Assembly: GCA_017643215.1 (NCBI GenBank)
Contig: JAEPNV010000019.1
Span: 29,997-93,996, forward strand
From: Roseibium sp.
GTDB taxonomy: Bacteria > Pseudomonadota > Alphaproteobacteria > Rhizobiales > Stappiaceae
DNA length: 64,000 nucleotides
Direction: 5' to 3'
Both the position numbers and the translations under genes were made by a program. Positions within the stretch are counted from its first letter, which is position 1. Each line of letters begins with the position of its first letter. Shown here one piece after another: positions 25,857 to 34,825 of this stretch. The notes below the pieces were generated by a model. That model was not told the origin of the DNA, made no database searches, and saw only the letters and a program-made list of their open reading frames with translations.

Positions 25857-26798
25857 TCATTCGGCGGCGTAAAGGTTCGCGGTCATGGCCAGCCCCGCCC
25901 CGCAGGGGTCTTCGGCTTCCCCGGCCGGGTCCTTGGCGACGGGCGTTCCGGGGCGAAGGTTGCCAAAATCGAACAGGGACCGGTCCAGAAGATGCGAGGG
26001 CCGCGTGTGGGCGAGCGCCCGCGCCATCACCCCAAGCCGTCCGGGCGCTGCCTTTTCCCAGCCCTGGAGCATGCGCTTGACCTCCTCGCGCTGCAGCCCG
26101 TCCTGCGCGCCGCACAGGTTGCAGGGAATGATCGGAAACGCCATGCCGGCTGCGTATTTTGCGATGTCGGCCTCCGCCGCATAGGCGAGCGGCCGCAGGA
26201 CCAGAAGGTCGCCGTCGTCGTTGACCAGCTTCGGCGGCATGGAGGCCAGCCGGCCGCCATGAAAGAGATTCATGAAAAAGGTTTCCAGAATGTCTTCCCG
26301 GTGATGGCCGAGCACCACCGCCTCACAGTGGTTTTCCCGCGCGATCCGATACAAGATGCCCCGGCGCAACCGGGAACAGAGCGAACAATAGGTCCGATGC
26401 GCCGGGATCTTGTCGGTGACGATCGAATAGGTGTCCTCGCGGACGATGACGTGGTCAATGCCGTTTTCGGTGAAAAAACCGGGCAGCACATCTTCGGGAA
26501 AGCCGGGCTGCGCCTGGTCGAGATTGCAGGCCAGAAGGTCCACCGGCAACAGGCCGCGCCACTTCAGTTCAAGCAGAACGCCAAGCAGCGTGTAGCTGTC
26601 CTTGCCGCCCGACAGGCACACCAGCCACTTGACCGGTTGTCCGCCCGCCTCGCCCGGAACCATTGCGAAATCGTCAATCGCCTGGCGGGCCTGGCGCAAC
26701 AAGCGCTTGCGCAGTTTCTTGAACTCAACGGTCGAGGGAGCACCGCGCAGCAGGGCGGACAAATCCGTTTCAAGGTGTGTTGTCGGCGCTTCGGTCAT
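25857..26798 (-). CDS. ttcA: tRNA 2-thiocytidine(32) synthetase TtcA
   Basis: ATP- and iron-sulfur-dependent enzyme that thiolates cytidine 32 of tRNA. The 313-residue sequence has the PP-loop SGGKDS at 63-68, the CxxC cluster motif C138/C141 in [11 protein letters not shown], and a further pair C226/C229 in PCNLCG. These are the ligand positions expected for the 4Fe-4S cluster. [16 protein letters not shown] is also typical. The first 135 codons are duplicated in a truncated copy at 31063-31463; about 225 bp of the two are nearly identical while the N-terminal ends differ more, so this gene may be a mosaic. The gene is complete and should be functional. Confidence 0.95.
   Translation of the reverse strand: MTEAPTTHLETDLSALLRGAPSTVEFKKLRKRLLRQARQAIDDFAMVPGEAGGQPVKWLVCLSGGKDSYTLLGVLLELKWRGLLPVDLLACNLDQAQPGFPEDVLPGFFTENGIDHVIVREDTYSIVTDKIPAHRTYCSLCSRLRRGILYRIARENHCEAVVLGHHREDILETFFMNLFHGGRLASMPPKLVNDDGDLLVLRPLAYAAEADIAKYAAGMAFPIIPCNLCGAQDGLQREEVKRMLQGWEKAAPGRLGVMARALAHTRPSHLLDRSLFDFGNLRPGTPVAKDPAGEAEDPCGAGLAMTANLYAAE
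26395..26798 (-). repeat. Direct repeat, ttcA 5' part, left copy
   Basis: Matches 31063-31463 in the same orientation. Over roughly 26395-26622 I count only two base differences; towards the start codon the two copies diverge and differ in their first dozen residues. The two copies flank the four-gene island. Confidence 0.88.
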
Positions 26799-26970
26799 CT
26801 GGATCGTCCTGCGGAGGCCGGATGGCTTTTTCAGGGCGTGATCTCTAACCGATCAGGCGGGAACTGCCAAGGCAAGCATGCACCGGTTCAAAAGGTGATC
26901 GTTATTCTGCACTCCCAACTGCAAACACCTCCGATGGGGCAGCGGGCGAAGTCATCTAATACTCAGCGAA

Positions 26971-27930
26971 TTACCCAACATTCAGATAAAATGCGTAATA
27001 TCGAATATTCGCGCGAACGAATGCAGTGAAATAGTAGCCCTCGATCTGCGACCGGTTTCTATTGATAAGCGCCGGCGGCGCGATGCTGGCAGAGACCCTA
27101 CATACCGGGCTGACCAACGGATTGAATATCGCGCTTGTATGGACGCTGTTCGGGTCAATGCCATCAAAATAAATGTCCCGGAAGGCGGCAAATGCGCTCA
27201 TGTCGAACGACGCGGTCATCCGTCGGTCTGTGAAAAAATAAGTAAAACCTGCGATGTCAATCGTCACATGATCGGTTTGCTTGGGCGGAACCGTCCTTTC
27301 TGCCACGTTCGCAATCCGAACGCCCACAATCTTGTTTTGGTCGTTTGGATCAAAAATCGTCACGCTGGTCGCCGGAACCGATATTGGCAATATTATCTCA
27401 TCGATCGCAAGAAGTTGAAACGGTCCTTCCCGCCGAAACGAGCGGCGCGCGGATGATGGCCGCTGGAACTGAGCGCGTTTCAGTTGCTCCATGAGCGCAA
27501 ACAAAAACCGCTCAAGATCGTTGCGGGCCGGGCGGGAAGTCACCAATTTTTGGATCATCCCCTCCACCCCGTCAGGTGAAAGAAGGTCAAAATCGCTTGC
27601 GCGGATATTGGGAATGATTTCCGCTTCCAAAAACGCGCGCATCTGCGAAAACGGTTCAAAATCCTCTGCAATCTGCGCCTGCGGTTCCAGATAGTCGAAG
27701 ACCTGGGTCAAAAATCCGTCTGGTGGCGGGGCGATCGCTTCTGTCAGGCTCCTTAGGTAAGTAGCCACCTGGTCGACCAGTGCCGGCGGCATTGGCTGCA
27801 TCATTGCCGGAAAGACGGCCTGAACATACTGCTGGAAATAGCTTTCTGCGGTGGTTTCAACGGGATCTGGCGAAAATGCATCGCCGACAGAAATCTGAAT
27901 GCTTGGCGTTTCAGCAGGATGCGTGTCCAT
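26971..27930 (-). CDS. Hypothetical protein, island gene A
   Basis: A 319-residue protein with no recognised family, signal peptide or membrane span. The N-terminal 150 residues are acidic and helical (ESYFQQYVQAVFPAMMQPMP, LVDQVATYLRSLTEAIA). From about residue 180 it becomes strand-rich (GPFQLLAIDEIILPISVPAT, VTIDIAGFTYFFTDRRM), ending in an aromatic NIRYYAFYLNVG. The ATG at 27930 has GGAGA at good spacing; one at 27948 has none. It follows gene B by 75 bp on the same strand, likely one operon. Lower GC than the flanking core genes suggests transfer. Confidence 0.72.
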   Translation of the reverse strand: MDTHPAETPSIQISVGDAFSPDPVETTAESYFQQYVQAVFPAMMQPMPPALVDQVATYLRSLTEAIAPPPDGFLTQVFDYLEPQAQIAEDFEPFSQMRAFLEAEIIPNIRASDFDLLSPDGVEGMIQKLVTSRPARNDLERFLFALMEQLKRAQFQRPSSARRSFRREGPFQLLAIDEIILPISVPATSVTIFDPNDQNKIVGVRIANVAERTVPPKQTDHVTIDIAGFTYFFTDRRMTASFDMSAFAAFRDIYFDGIDPNSVHTSAIFNPLVSPVCRVSASIAPPALINRNRSQIEGYYFTAFVRANIRYYAFYLNVG

Positions 27931-28005
27931 CGACTGTCTCCAGGGCATTTGACACAGGCGGTCGGATATCAGGGCGAATTCCGCAGGCGGCCATTTCGCA
28001 GGCCG

Positions 28006-28869
28006 TCAGAAGTTTTCCACCAGGTTTAGACGATGGGTCACGGCCGCCTGACCGAAGTCGCCGCCGACTGCACCGGGTGCCAGGTGGTTTGTAATTTGCG
28101 TCCAGAGGTTCAAGCCAACAAAATACTTGCCGCCGCCGTTGGCCGGCAGAGCAATTTTGGCGACCGCACTGCCGTGCCGCCCGGTCGGCGGATGCGGCAC
28201 GGATAGTGTGTCCGCCAGCTTCCAACCCTTGGCACTGAAAATCCTCTGATCGCGATGGACGCCCGCCCAGTCACTCAGTTTTGCCGGTTGGCCTTGCCGC
28301 CACTCCCAGACTTCGAAATGAACCGAAGTAGCAATCGTTGTGCTTTCACCGCCGCCTGGCCGAAAACTCCATCGGTACTCGGAGGTCATGAACCATGTGA
28401 CATAGGCATCCGCCGACGCGCCGGCGGGCACATTGACGACACTGCCAATCAGCCCCTCAGCCACATCGGTTTCAGTCTTGCTGCCGGCGCATGCGCCGAT
28501 CACCAGTTTACCCAAAGTCAAGTCGGTTTGCTGCGCGGGCGATGCCCCCGTCCAGCAGGTCGTTGCTCCAGGCCTGACCTTGCCCCAGTCCAGCGGCGGC
28601 GTGACGGCCAATAACAGGCGTCCGGGCACAAATGTGATCGTGGACGGGCTGGGAACCTGATATTGCGGAAGCAGCTGCGGCGCAAACAAGGGGTCGGCGT
28701 GTTCCACCAACATCCCCTGTGGTCCCCAACCTGAGTAAAACCTGCCGCCATTGTTAAACCGACTTGGAAAACCAAGTTCGAATTTTTCAGAATATTCGCT
28801 ATCCAGCTGTTCAATAAATTCATTATCTGAATCACTAAAATTCTCAGAAACAACATAGCTGATCGGCAT
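28006..28869 (-). CDS. Hypothetical protein, island gene B
   Basis: A strand-rich protein of about 287 residues with many aromatics (GGRFYSGWGPQGMLVEH, WFMTSEYRWSFRP, FEVWEWRQGQPAKLSDWAG) and no recognised family, signal or membrane segment. The ATG at 28869 has AAGGAC nine bases upstream and is preferred. The frame is open further to a TTG at 28914 (YSIGDKWWLKDD), which lacks a ribosome site but cannot be excluded. It ends in LNLVENF. Probably first gene of a B-A operon divergent from the LuxR-type gene. Confidence 0.68.
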   Translation of the reverse strand: MPISYVVSENFSDSDNEFIEQLDSEYSEKFELGFPSRFNNGGRFYSGWGPQGMLVEHADPLFAPQLLPQYQVPSPSTITFVPGRLLLAVTPPLDWGKVRPGATTCWTGASPAQQTDLTLGKLVIGACAGSKTETDVAEGLIGSVVNVPAGASADAYVTWFMTSEYRWSFRPGGGESTTIATSVHFEVWEWRQGQPAKLSDWAGVHRDQRIFSAKGWKLADTLSVPHPPTGRHGSAVAKIALPANGGGKYFVGLNLWTQITNHLAPGAVGGDFGQAAVTHRLNLVENF

Positions 28870-28954
28870 GAATAGATCGTCCTTCAACCACCATTTGTCG
28901 CCGATTGAGTACAATCGATATATTTAAAGCGTAAATCAATTTGACGAGAAATGC

Positions 28955-28972
28955 CCCTAGCAATTGCAAGGG
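28955..28972. promoter_or_regulatory. Lux-box-like imperfect palindrome in the divergent region
   Basis: CCCTAGCAATTGCAAGGG, symmetric except at the fifth position of each half, lies 36 bp before the luxR-type ATG and 40-85 bp before gene B. Its first 12 bases recur exactly at 29883 before the membrane-protein gene. Size and symmetry suit a LuxR-type dimer site. Confidence 0.6.
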
Positions 28973-29008
28973 ATCAGGATCTATATTTTAACCTGCATAG
29001 GGGGCGAT

Positions 29009-29752
29009 ATGCGGATCCTTGAGCAGCTTTATCAGTGCGTGGAAAACCACCTTGCGCGTAACAAACCGCACTGGCCGGATTTCGCAAGTGGTTTCAAGAC
29101 AGTGTTCGGCGCTGAGATGGCGCTCTACAGGGTCAGATACAATGAACACGGCGTTCGCGTTAGTGATTTCAACGTAATAACGACCTCAAATACACCGGTT
29201 CTTGAGGCTTATCTTGAAAAGCGCCTATTTGATTATCACCCGATGCCCGAGACGGAACTGGCGCCGCTCGAACCCATCCGGAGGACCGACAGTTTCACCG
29301 ACGATGAATTCGTTCAATTCGGCGAATTGTCCGAATTTATGCTCAAGCACGGTATGTTTTATCTGATGGTGGTGCCAGCCTTGATGCAGGACGGGACTTA
29401 TGTCGGGCTATACCTGTGGCGCGGACAGAATCAACGGGATTTCGATGACCAAGAAAAACAGCGTTCGGCACTGATCATGCGATACCTGCTGGCGATCGTG
29501 GATCATCAGCACCTGATTGAGACATCAGCAGATGCCGATGTGGAAAAATTCGGCCGGAAACATGGGTTAACACCTACGGAAACCGGGATCCTTGCCGCGC
29601 TCTTGCAGGGCAAATCACCCAAACAGATCGCGGCGGAGACAGGCCGGACATACGGCACGGTAAGATGGCACATCCAGAACGTTCTGGAGAAATGTCATGT
29701 CGGCACGCAGCGCAGCCTGCTGGCCGAATTCTATCGGCTCGTGAAACGCTAG
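29009..29752 (+). CDS. LuxR family transcriptional regulator, island gene C
   Basis: A 247-residue regulator. The ATG at 29009 follows AGGGGG; an in-frame upstream start at 28964 is unlikely. The C-terminal 60 residues are a LuxR/NarL-type HTH: GLTPTETGILAALLQGKSPK then IAAETGRTYGTVRWHIQNVL, ending in the usual leucine-rich tail. The N-terminal 180 residues look like a ligand or sensor domain but match neither a receiver (no phospho-acceptor pattern) nor a typical acyl-homoserine-lactone domain that I can verify. Its position and the shared boxes suggest it controls genes A, B and D and itself. Confidence 0.88.
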   Translation: MRILEQLYQCVENHLARNKPHWPDFASGFKTVFGAEMALYRVRYNEHGVRVSDFNVITTSNTPVLEAYLEKRLFDYHPMPETELAPLEPIRRTDSFTDDEFVQFGELSEFMLKHGMFYLMVVPALMQDGTYVGLYLWRGQNQRDFDDQEKQRSALIMRYLLAIVDHQHLIETSADADVEKFGRKHGLTPTETGILAALLQGKSPKQIAAETGRTYGTVRWHIQNVLEKCHVGTQRSLLAEFYRLVKR

Positions 29753-29882
29753 CGGGCTGTGGCCTCCGCCATAGTACCAACAACACATTGTTTGGAAATA
29801 CTCTTTTCGCCGTGAGCGCGGTTACGGAGATCGTTGCTGATGATCCTTCATCGCGCCATCCTGCTGGGCGGTCAGGCGACGT

Positions 29883-29900
29883 CCCTAGCAATTGACAGGC
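29883..29900. promoter_or_regulatory. Second CCCTAGCAATTG box, upstream of island gene D
   Basis: CCCTAGCAATTGACAGGC shares its first 12 bases with the site at 28955 and keeps the outer CCT...AGG symmetry. It lies 91 bp before the start at 29992. Confidence 0.55.
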
Positions 29901-29991
29901 GAGCCGAAAAACACCCGGTTGTAGTCTCCGCAACAACAGCTTTTCGACCAATGATACGTGTGCCTGAAGTAGTACATTTGCGGAGATCCTT

Positions 29992-30897
29992 ATGTGTAAC
30001 AAGGGCTTATTGGTTTTTGGCGTAGCCTCATACGTCGGGGCGATCGCATCACTTGTCACGATTGTTGTCACGGCGGGTGCTTTAAACGCATTCATTTTCA
30101 CGGCGCCCGGTGCCATACCGTTCATGCATTGGGCGGTTTCTCTCGGGAGCGGGACCCTGGGCCTCGTAGTCGCTTTCAAGTTCGGGCTTGATGCCTATTA
30201 CAGCTGCATGCTGAAAAGTCTTTCGCCCGGTCAGTCGTCGCCCTGTCTGGCAGACTACGAGCTGGCAAGCAGCTGGCTGAGCACGGCAATTGTAGCCTTG
30301 TCTATTTTTGTGGCGTCCGTGACGGTACTTCTGGTGTTTTCGGCGATACCATTCGTGGTCACTGCAGCGACGGTAGCCCTCTTGATTTCGTTGGGTGCGG
30401 CCGCGTTCGCCCTCCTCGCCTCAGGGGAAGCCATCGGCAAGCTGATCGGTTGTCTGGAAAAACAAACGCCTTCGGTCAAAAAAACACCCCTGACAGAAAC
30501 GTCTGTCACAGTCTTTACATGTCCGTTGAATACGGCGACATGCGGTGAAGGCGATTTGAAACAGGTGCAACCGAATGCAGGCGGAGTTTACACAACCTCT
30601 CCGTCGCTTGCGGTAAATGGCGTGCCCAAAACCACAGCCAATATCATTTCAATCACTGCAACAGTGACAGACAGTTTCAACAACGCCGTGAGTCTCGATC
30701 CGGCAGACCTTTATTCTCCCAACACACATGCCATCGGCGATCCGAACGGATGGATTGCGCGTCTGGATTGGGCGAAGCTTGGCACTCGGGGCTTGAGACT
30801 GGAGCCCAGTCTGAGGCGTTGGACAATCACGCTGGAATTCAACATCACCGGCGGCAAGGGCGAACGCTATGACGTAAGCTGCAATATCACCACATGA
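29992..30897 (+). CDS. Hypothetical membrane protein, island gene D
   Basis: A 301-residue protein with GGAGA six bases before its ATG. The first half holds four hydrophobic segments, at about 6-28, 40-64, 94-118 and 120-150. The second half (from about 155) is soluble, with cysteines in FTCPLNTATCGEGD and a strand-rich end RRWTITLEFNITGGKGERYD. No family recognised. Membrane anchor plus an exposed domain suggests a surface or envelope role. It is downstream of the LuxR-type gene on the same strand, 240 bp away, with its own box. Confidence 0.75.
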   Translation: MCNKGLLVFGVASYVGAIASLVTIVVTAGALNAFIFTAPGAIPFMHWAVSLGSGTLGLVVAFKFGLDAYYSCMLKSLSPGQSSPCLADYELASSWLSTAIVALSIFVASVTVLLVFSAIPFVVTAATVALLISLGAAAFALLASGEAIGKLIGCLEKQTPSVKKTPLTETSVTVFTCPLNTATCGEGDLKQVQPNAGGVYTTSPSLAVNGVPKTTANIISITATVTDSFNNAVSLDPADLYSPNTHAIGDPNGWIARLDWAKLGTRGLRLEPSLRRWTITLEFNITGGKGERYDVSCNITT

Positions 30898-30975
30898 AGC
30901 CGTGGTATATTATTGCGCTTCAACATAGATTTTAGCGTCCTGATCGAACCGCGCCGCCAATGCCCATCCCATTCC

Positions 30976-31058
30976 CAAAGAAAAAGGGCCGCTCAGATGG
31001 CGGCCCTTTCGGAGTTCGGAATCGCGTGCTCGTTAGCGGCAGTAGCGCTCGACTACCA
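30976..31058 (-). pseudogene. Remnant of the rpsD 3' end with its terminator
   Basis: The segment repeats, with roughly 85-90 percent identity by eye, the end of rpsD and its terminator at about 34150-34236. The last codons read [12 protein letters not shown] where rpsD has [12 protein letters not shown], and the terminator stem AAAGGGCCGC...GCGGCCCTTT (30981-31009) is preserved. Its break point touches the truncated ttcA copy. The divergence argues for an origin in a related genome or an old duplication. Confidence 0.8.
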
Positions 31059-31463
31059 AGTGCGATGCGCCGGGATCTTGTCGGTGACGATCGAATAGGT
31101 GTCCTCGCGGACGATGACGTGGTCAATGCCGTTTTTGGTGAAAAAACCGGGCAGCACATCTTCGGGAAAGCCGGGCTGCGCCTGATCGAGATTGCAGGCC
31201 AGAAGGTCCACCGGCAACAGGCCGCGCCACTTCAGTTCAAGCAGAACGCCAAGCAGCGTGTAGCTGTCCTTGCCGCCCGACAGGCACACAAGCCACTTGG
31301 CCGGCTTTTGTCCCGCCTCGCCCGGAACCATTGTGAAATCGTCGATGGCCTGGCGCGCTTGCCGCAATAACCGCTTGCGCAGTTTCTTGAACTCCACGGT
31401 CGAGGGAGCACCGCGCAGCAGGGCGGGAACGTCGGTGTCCTCTTGTTGGACGATATCGGTCAT
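31053..31463 (-). pseudogene. ttcA: Truncated ttcA duplicate (N-terminal part only)
   Basis: About 135 codons equivalent to the start of TtcA, beginning [20 protein letters not shown] and keeping the PP-loop SGGKDS. It breaks just before the CxxC cluster motif, running into Trp and a stop formed by rpsD-derived sequence. Without cluster ligands and the second half it cannot be an active thiolase. Its upstream region (31464-31510) differs from that of intact ttcA. Confidence 0.9.
31063..31463 (-). repeat. Direct repeat, ttcA 5' part, right copy
   Basis: Same orientation as 26395-26798. The near-identical part is 31063 to about 31290, then similarity drops towards the start codon. Together the two repeats bound a 4.3-kb island. 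Confidence 0.88.
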
Positions 31464-31681
31464 GACGGACAGGTCTTTTAACGTGATGTTTTTTTGCAAA
31501 CTCCCGCTTGGGCATAGCCGATCACGCCGGACCGGCCAAGCGGAAAACCGGGATCGCGTGGGGCATCACACACCCGACCAGCGTTCGAAAGGATGACCGA
31601 CAGGCGTGTTCGGGATCGAGCGTCGTGTCTACGGTTGCGGCGCGCCGACGCGTTCAGACGAACCGGGCAACAGGACGAGGG

Positions 31682-32446
31682 CTAAACTCCGGCTTTAATC
31701 GGCGGGGTCGAGAAAGATGCGCTTTTTTCGCCGGCAGCCTCCCGTTCGGCGTCAAGCGCGGCGATCTTGTTGTCGATCTCGGTTCGGTCCAACAGACCAT
31801 GGACGTTGTCGCGTTTGGGCAGCAGTTCGGCGACATGGAGAAACCGCTCGCGGGCAACGGCGAGCAGACGGCGCAATTCGGCCAGCGGATCGCCATGATC
31901 GTCGGCCCTTATATCGAGCCAGGCGTAGTCCTCGCCGCGCACGATCTTGAGCGCCGCCGACTGGCGGCCGCGTTTGTCACCGCCGGCCGCCTCGCCCGCG
32001 TCCATCGCGCTCAACAGCCGCTCTTCGAACACCTTGTCCGGATTGGCCTGATACGTTTCCATCACCGCGTCGATCACCTGCGGCCCGGCCAGCATGTTGC
32101 CGGCAATGGAAATCTGATCCCCGATCAGATGGCCGCACCAGTCGACGCATTTTTCGCCGGTAAACGCAGCGCTCCGGCCCTTGGAATCCATCACATGGAC
32201 CTGCCGGGAGTGATTTCCCGCATCGCGGCCAACGACCGCGTCGACCACCTCTTGGGCCGAATGGCCGGCCCGCAGCAGGGCCAGGCCGTCGGTTCCGTAA
32301 AGCGGGCTGATAAAGGCCTGAGTCGCAATGGCGCCGACGCCGCCCGCCATGTGCGGCACCACCGCGCCAACGGCAAAAAAACGGCTGGCGACCGCAACGC
32401 CATAGGCCCCGGTCGCGCGGTCCCGGGCGACTATCGAAAACGTCAT
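31682..32446 (-). CDS. DUF1028 domain protein
   Basis: A 254-residue protein of the DUF1028 family, predicted to have the Ntn-hydrolase fold. It starts MTFSIVARDRATGAYGVAVA with GAGGAC before the ATG. It continues with ASRFFAVGAVVPHMAGGVGAIATQ, GLALLRAGHSAQEVVDAV and SIAGNMLAGPQVIDAM-like segments typical of the family, plus a shorter C-terminal tail. The true substrate is unknown; members are often near peptidase or amino-acid genes. The frame is open far upstream but the ATG at 32446 is clearly the start. Confidence 0.92.
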   Translation of the reverse strand: MTFSIVARDRATGAYGVAVASRFFAVGAVVPHMAGGVGAIATQAFISPLYGTDGLALLRAGHSAQEVVDAVVGRDAGNHSRQVHVMDSKGRSAAFTGEKCVDWCGHLIGDQISIAGNMLAGPQVIDAVMETYQANPDKVFEERLLSAMDAGEAAGGDKRGRQSAALKIVRGEDYAWLDIRADDHGDPLAELRRLLAVARERFLHVAELLPKRDNVHGLLDRTEIDNKIAALDAEREAAGEKSASFSTPPIKAGV

Positions 32447-32598
32447 TTCAGTCCTCTCACAATCCTTTTGCCTGGCGGAGCGCGCCCGGCCCGGTCCTTC
32501 ATAACAGGTCACCCGCCGGATCCACCAAAGTGCTGACCGAAAAACAGTTTTAAAAACCCGGCAAGGACATAAAGGCGCCCATATGTCCGGTGGGCCAG

Positions 32599-33885
32599 TC
32601 ACTCCGCCACGAAGCCGCGATTGAGAGGCCGCCAAGACAACAGGGCAACGATGCCGATGCCGAGAGCCGCAACCAGGAAAGGCGAAAGGAGTGCCGTATT
32701 GCGATCTGTGATGTTTTCCATCCCGCGAACGACAAGCCCGGAGGCGATCAGACCCATGGGCATCATGCCCCAAGCAAAGAGCCGGTAAACGCTGTTGACC
32801 CGTCCCCGCAACCTGTCCGGCACGACCCGCTGCCGGTAGGAGATCGACAACGTATTCCAGATCACCCCGCTGAGATAAAAGAAGAACATGGCCGCTCCCA
32901 CCGTCAATGGCCCGGGAGCGGCGGCCACCGCGACAAAGAGCGGGGCCGCTGCGACGTTCATACAGTTGGCGAGGCGCCCGCGCGGCACGCGTTTCAAAAG
33001 TGGGACGACGATTGCACCGCCAATGACACCGCCAACAGCACCGCCAGCGAGGATCAGACCGTAGGTCGTCGCCCCCGCGCCCAGGTTTTCCTGAATATGC
33101 AAGACCAATCCAATGAGCGCCATCTCGGCAAAGAAATTCCAGAAGCCGGTGATCAAGACCATCGTCCGCAACATCGGTTGACCCAGCACATGTCGAAAGC
33201 CGTCGCGGAGTTCCTGTCGCCAAGGGCGGGTCGCTCGCCCTTCGGCCTGGAAACGGCCCGCCAGGGTGCAGATCGCGAGCGCCGCCGACAGGAATGCCAG
33301 GGCAACCACAAAAAACGGCAAAGGCAGGAAAAAGGCGATCAGGAACGATCCCATGGCCGGGCCAATCATGCTGTTGCCGATGATCTCGATGCCGTGAAGC
33401 CGGCCATTCGCCTGCTCCAGGCGGCCCGGCGGGATGATCGATGGAAGCAGCGTTTGCGCCGCATTGTCCCGCGCGACTTCCGCCGAACCGATCACGAAGC
33501 CCAGCCCGAGCAGAACAACATAAACACCGGAATTGCTGACGCCTGTCCGCGCCGGATCTGCGAGCGGGAGACCGGACAGGATCGCTGCTCCTGCCAACGT
33601 GTAGGCACCGGCCCGGACAAGGTCGCAGGTCACAATCAACCGCCGCCGGTCGGCCCGGTCCGCCAGGATGCCGGACGGCAGCGCGAAGACCACCCATGGG
33701 ACACGCAAAGCAGCTGGCAGCAAGGCGATCAGCAGCGGATCGCGCGTCAGCAGCGTCGCGGTCCAGGCCCAGACAACAATCGCGATGCCGTCAGCCGTGT
33801 TCGCCAATCCCACAGCACCGGCAAATCGCAAAAAGCCCCCCGGACGGCTTTCGCGCATACCGGCATTCGTGACCATGTCGTTCAT
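32599..33885 (-). CDS. MFS transporter, EntS/MFS_3-like exporter
   Basis: A 428-residue major facilitator protein with twelve predicted spans. The loop after span 2 carries GILADRADRRRLIV, the MFS motif A region, and the second half includes RVVPDRLRGRVNSVYR, characteristic of the enterobactin-exporter-like MFS_3 group. Start at 33885 (MNDMVTNAGM) with AGGGG upstream; 33912 is a possible earlier start. The substrate is unknown; drug or siderophore export is the family norm. Confidence 0.9.
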   Translation of the reverse strand: MNDMVTNAGMRESRPGGFLRFAGAVGLANTADGIAIVVWAWTATLLTRDPLLIALLPAALRVPWVVFALPSGILADRADRRRLIVTCDLVRAGAYTLAGAAILSGLPLADPARTGVSNSGVYVVLLGLGFVIGSAEVARDNAAQTLLPSIIPPGRLEQANGRLHGIEIIGNSMIGPAMGSFLIAFFLPLPFFVVALAFLSAALAICTLAGRFQAEGRATRPWRQELRDGFRHVLGQPMLRTMVLITGFWNFFAEMALIGLVLHIQENLGAGATTYGLILAGGAVGGVIGGAIVVPLLKRVPRGRLANCMNVAAAPLFVAVAAAPGPLTVGAAMFFFYLSGVIWNTLSISYRQRVVPDRLRGRVNSVYRLFAWGMMPMGLIASGLVVRGMENITDRNTALLSPFLVAALGIGIVALLSWRPLNRGFVAE

Positions 33886-34147
33886 GCGCAATGCCCCTGT
33901 CGATCCTGGCAAAGGCCCGGTCTACGCCCTCAACTTAAGTTGAGGTCAAGCGGCAAAGACCCGGGCTTTGCGCGTGAAAGAACCGAGGACAGGGAGATAA
34001 CCAGTCGCGCGGGACAGGATGCGGGCACACAGGTCATTCCAGGCCCGCGCATGAGGCCATATCGGCCAGCAATGGAACGAGCTTTGCCGCCGATCGATCG
34101 CAGACCGGCGAAGGACTGCCTCGCGGCCGCCGCTGGTTTTCATTGAA

Positions 34148-34184
34148 CCCAAACGCAAAAGGGCCGCCCAGACGGCGGCCCTTT
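34148..34184 (-). terminator. rpsD terminator
   Basis: On the minus strand an 11-bp stem AAAGGGCCGCC...GGCGGCCCTTT with a 5-nt loop is followed by TTTTGCGTTT, starting about 23 bp after the rpsD stop. A diverged copy lies at 30981-31009. Confidence 0.88.
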
Positions 34185-34207
34185 CGGTGTTCGACATCGC
34201 GATCCCG

Positions 34208-34825
34208 TTAGCGGGAGTAGAACTCGACCACCAGGTTCGGTTCCATCTGCACAGGATAGGGCACGTCGGAAAAGCCCGGAACCCGGCTGTAGGTGGCGGT
34301 CATCTTGTTGTGGTCGGCGTCGATGTAATCCGGCACATCGCGCTCGGCCGACTGGATCGCTTCGAGAACGAGAAGCATCTGCTTCGACTTTTCCCGCACT
34401 TCGATCGTGTCGCCCGGACGCACGCGGTAGCTCGGGATATTGACCCGCTTGCCGTTGACCTTGATGTGGCCATGGTTGATGAACTGGCGCGCGGCGAACA
34501 CGGTCGGCACGAACTTGGCGCGGTAGATGATCGCATCCAGACGGCGCTCCAGGAGGCCGATCAGGTTTTCCGAGGTATCGCCCTTCATGCGCGACGCTTC
34601 GTCGTAGACCTTGTGGAACTGTTTTTCGGAAATGTTGCCGTAATAGCCCTTGAGCTTCTGCTTGGCGCGCAGCTGGACACCGAAGTCGGAGAGCTTGCCC
34701 TTGCGGCGCTGGCCGTGCTGGCCGGGGCCGTATTCGCGCTTGTTGGCCGGGCTCTTGGGACGACCCCAGATGTTTTCGCCCATCCGGCGGTCGATTTTGT
34801 ACTTCACGCTGTGGCGCTTTGACAT
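34208..34825 (-). CDS. rpsD: 30S ribosomal protein S4
   Basis: Primary 16S rRNA-binding protein of the small subunit. The 205 residues show the standard S4 pattern: [40 protein letters not shown], the S4 RNA-binding domain [14 protein letters not shown]...[10 protein letters not shown], and the C-terminal VVEFYSR. It stands as a single gene with its own terminator. Its 3' end has a degraded copy 3.1 kb away. Confidence 0.98.
   Translation of the reverse strand: MSKRHSVKYKIDRRMGENIWGRPKSPANKREYGPGQHGQRRKGKLSDFGVQLRAKQKLKGYYGNISEKQFHKVYDEASRMKGDTSENLIGLLERRLDAIIYRAKFVPTVFAARQFINHGHIKVNGKRVNIPSYRVRPGDTIEVREKSKQMLLVLEAIQSAERDVPDYIDADHNKMTATYSRVPGFSDVPYPVQMEPNLVVEFYSR

Noticed and set aside
25836..27029. 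Long plus-strand frame opposite ttcA
   Set aside because: Antisense of a clear ttcA gene.
32447..33697. Upstream extension of the DUF1028 frame, open to 33697 on the minus strand
   Set aside because: It runs through the MFS gene in another frame and has no family similarity; the DUF1028 protein begins at the ATG at 32446 with a good ribosome site.
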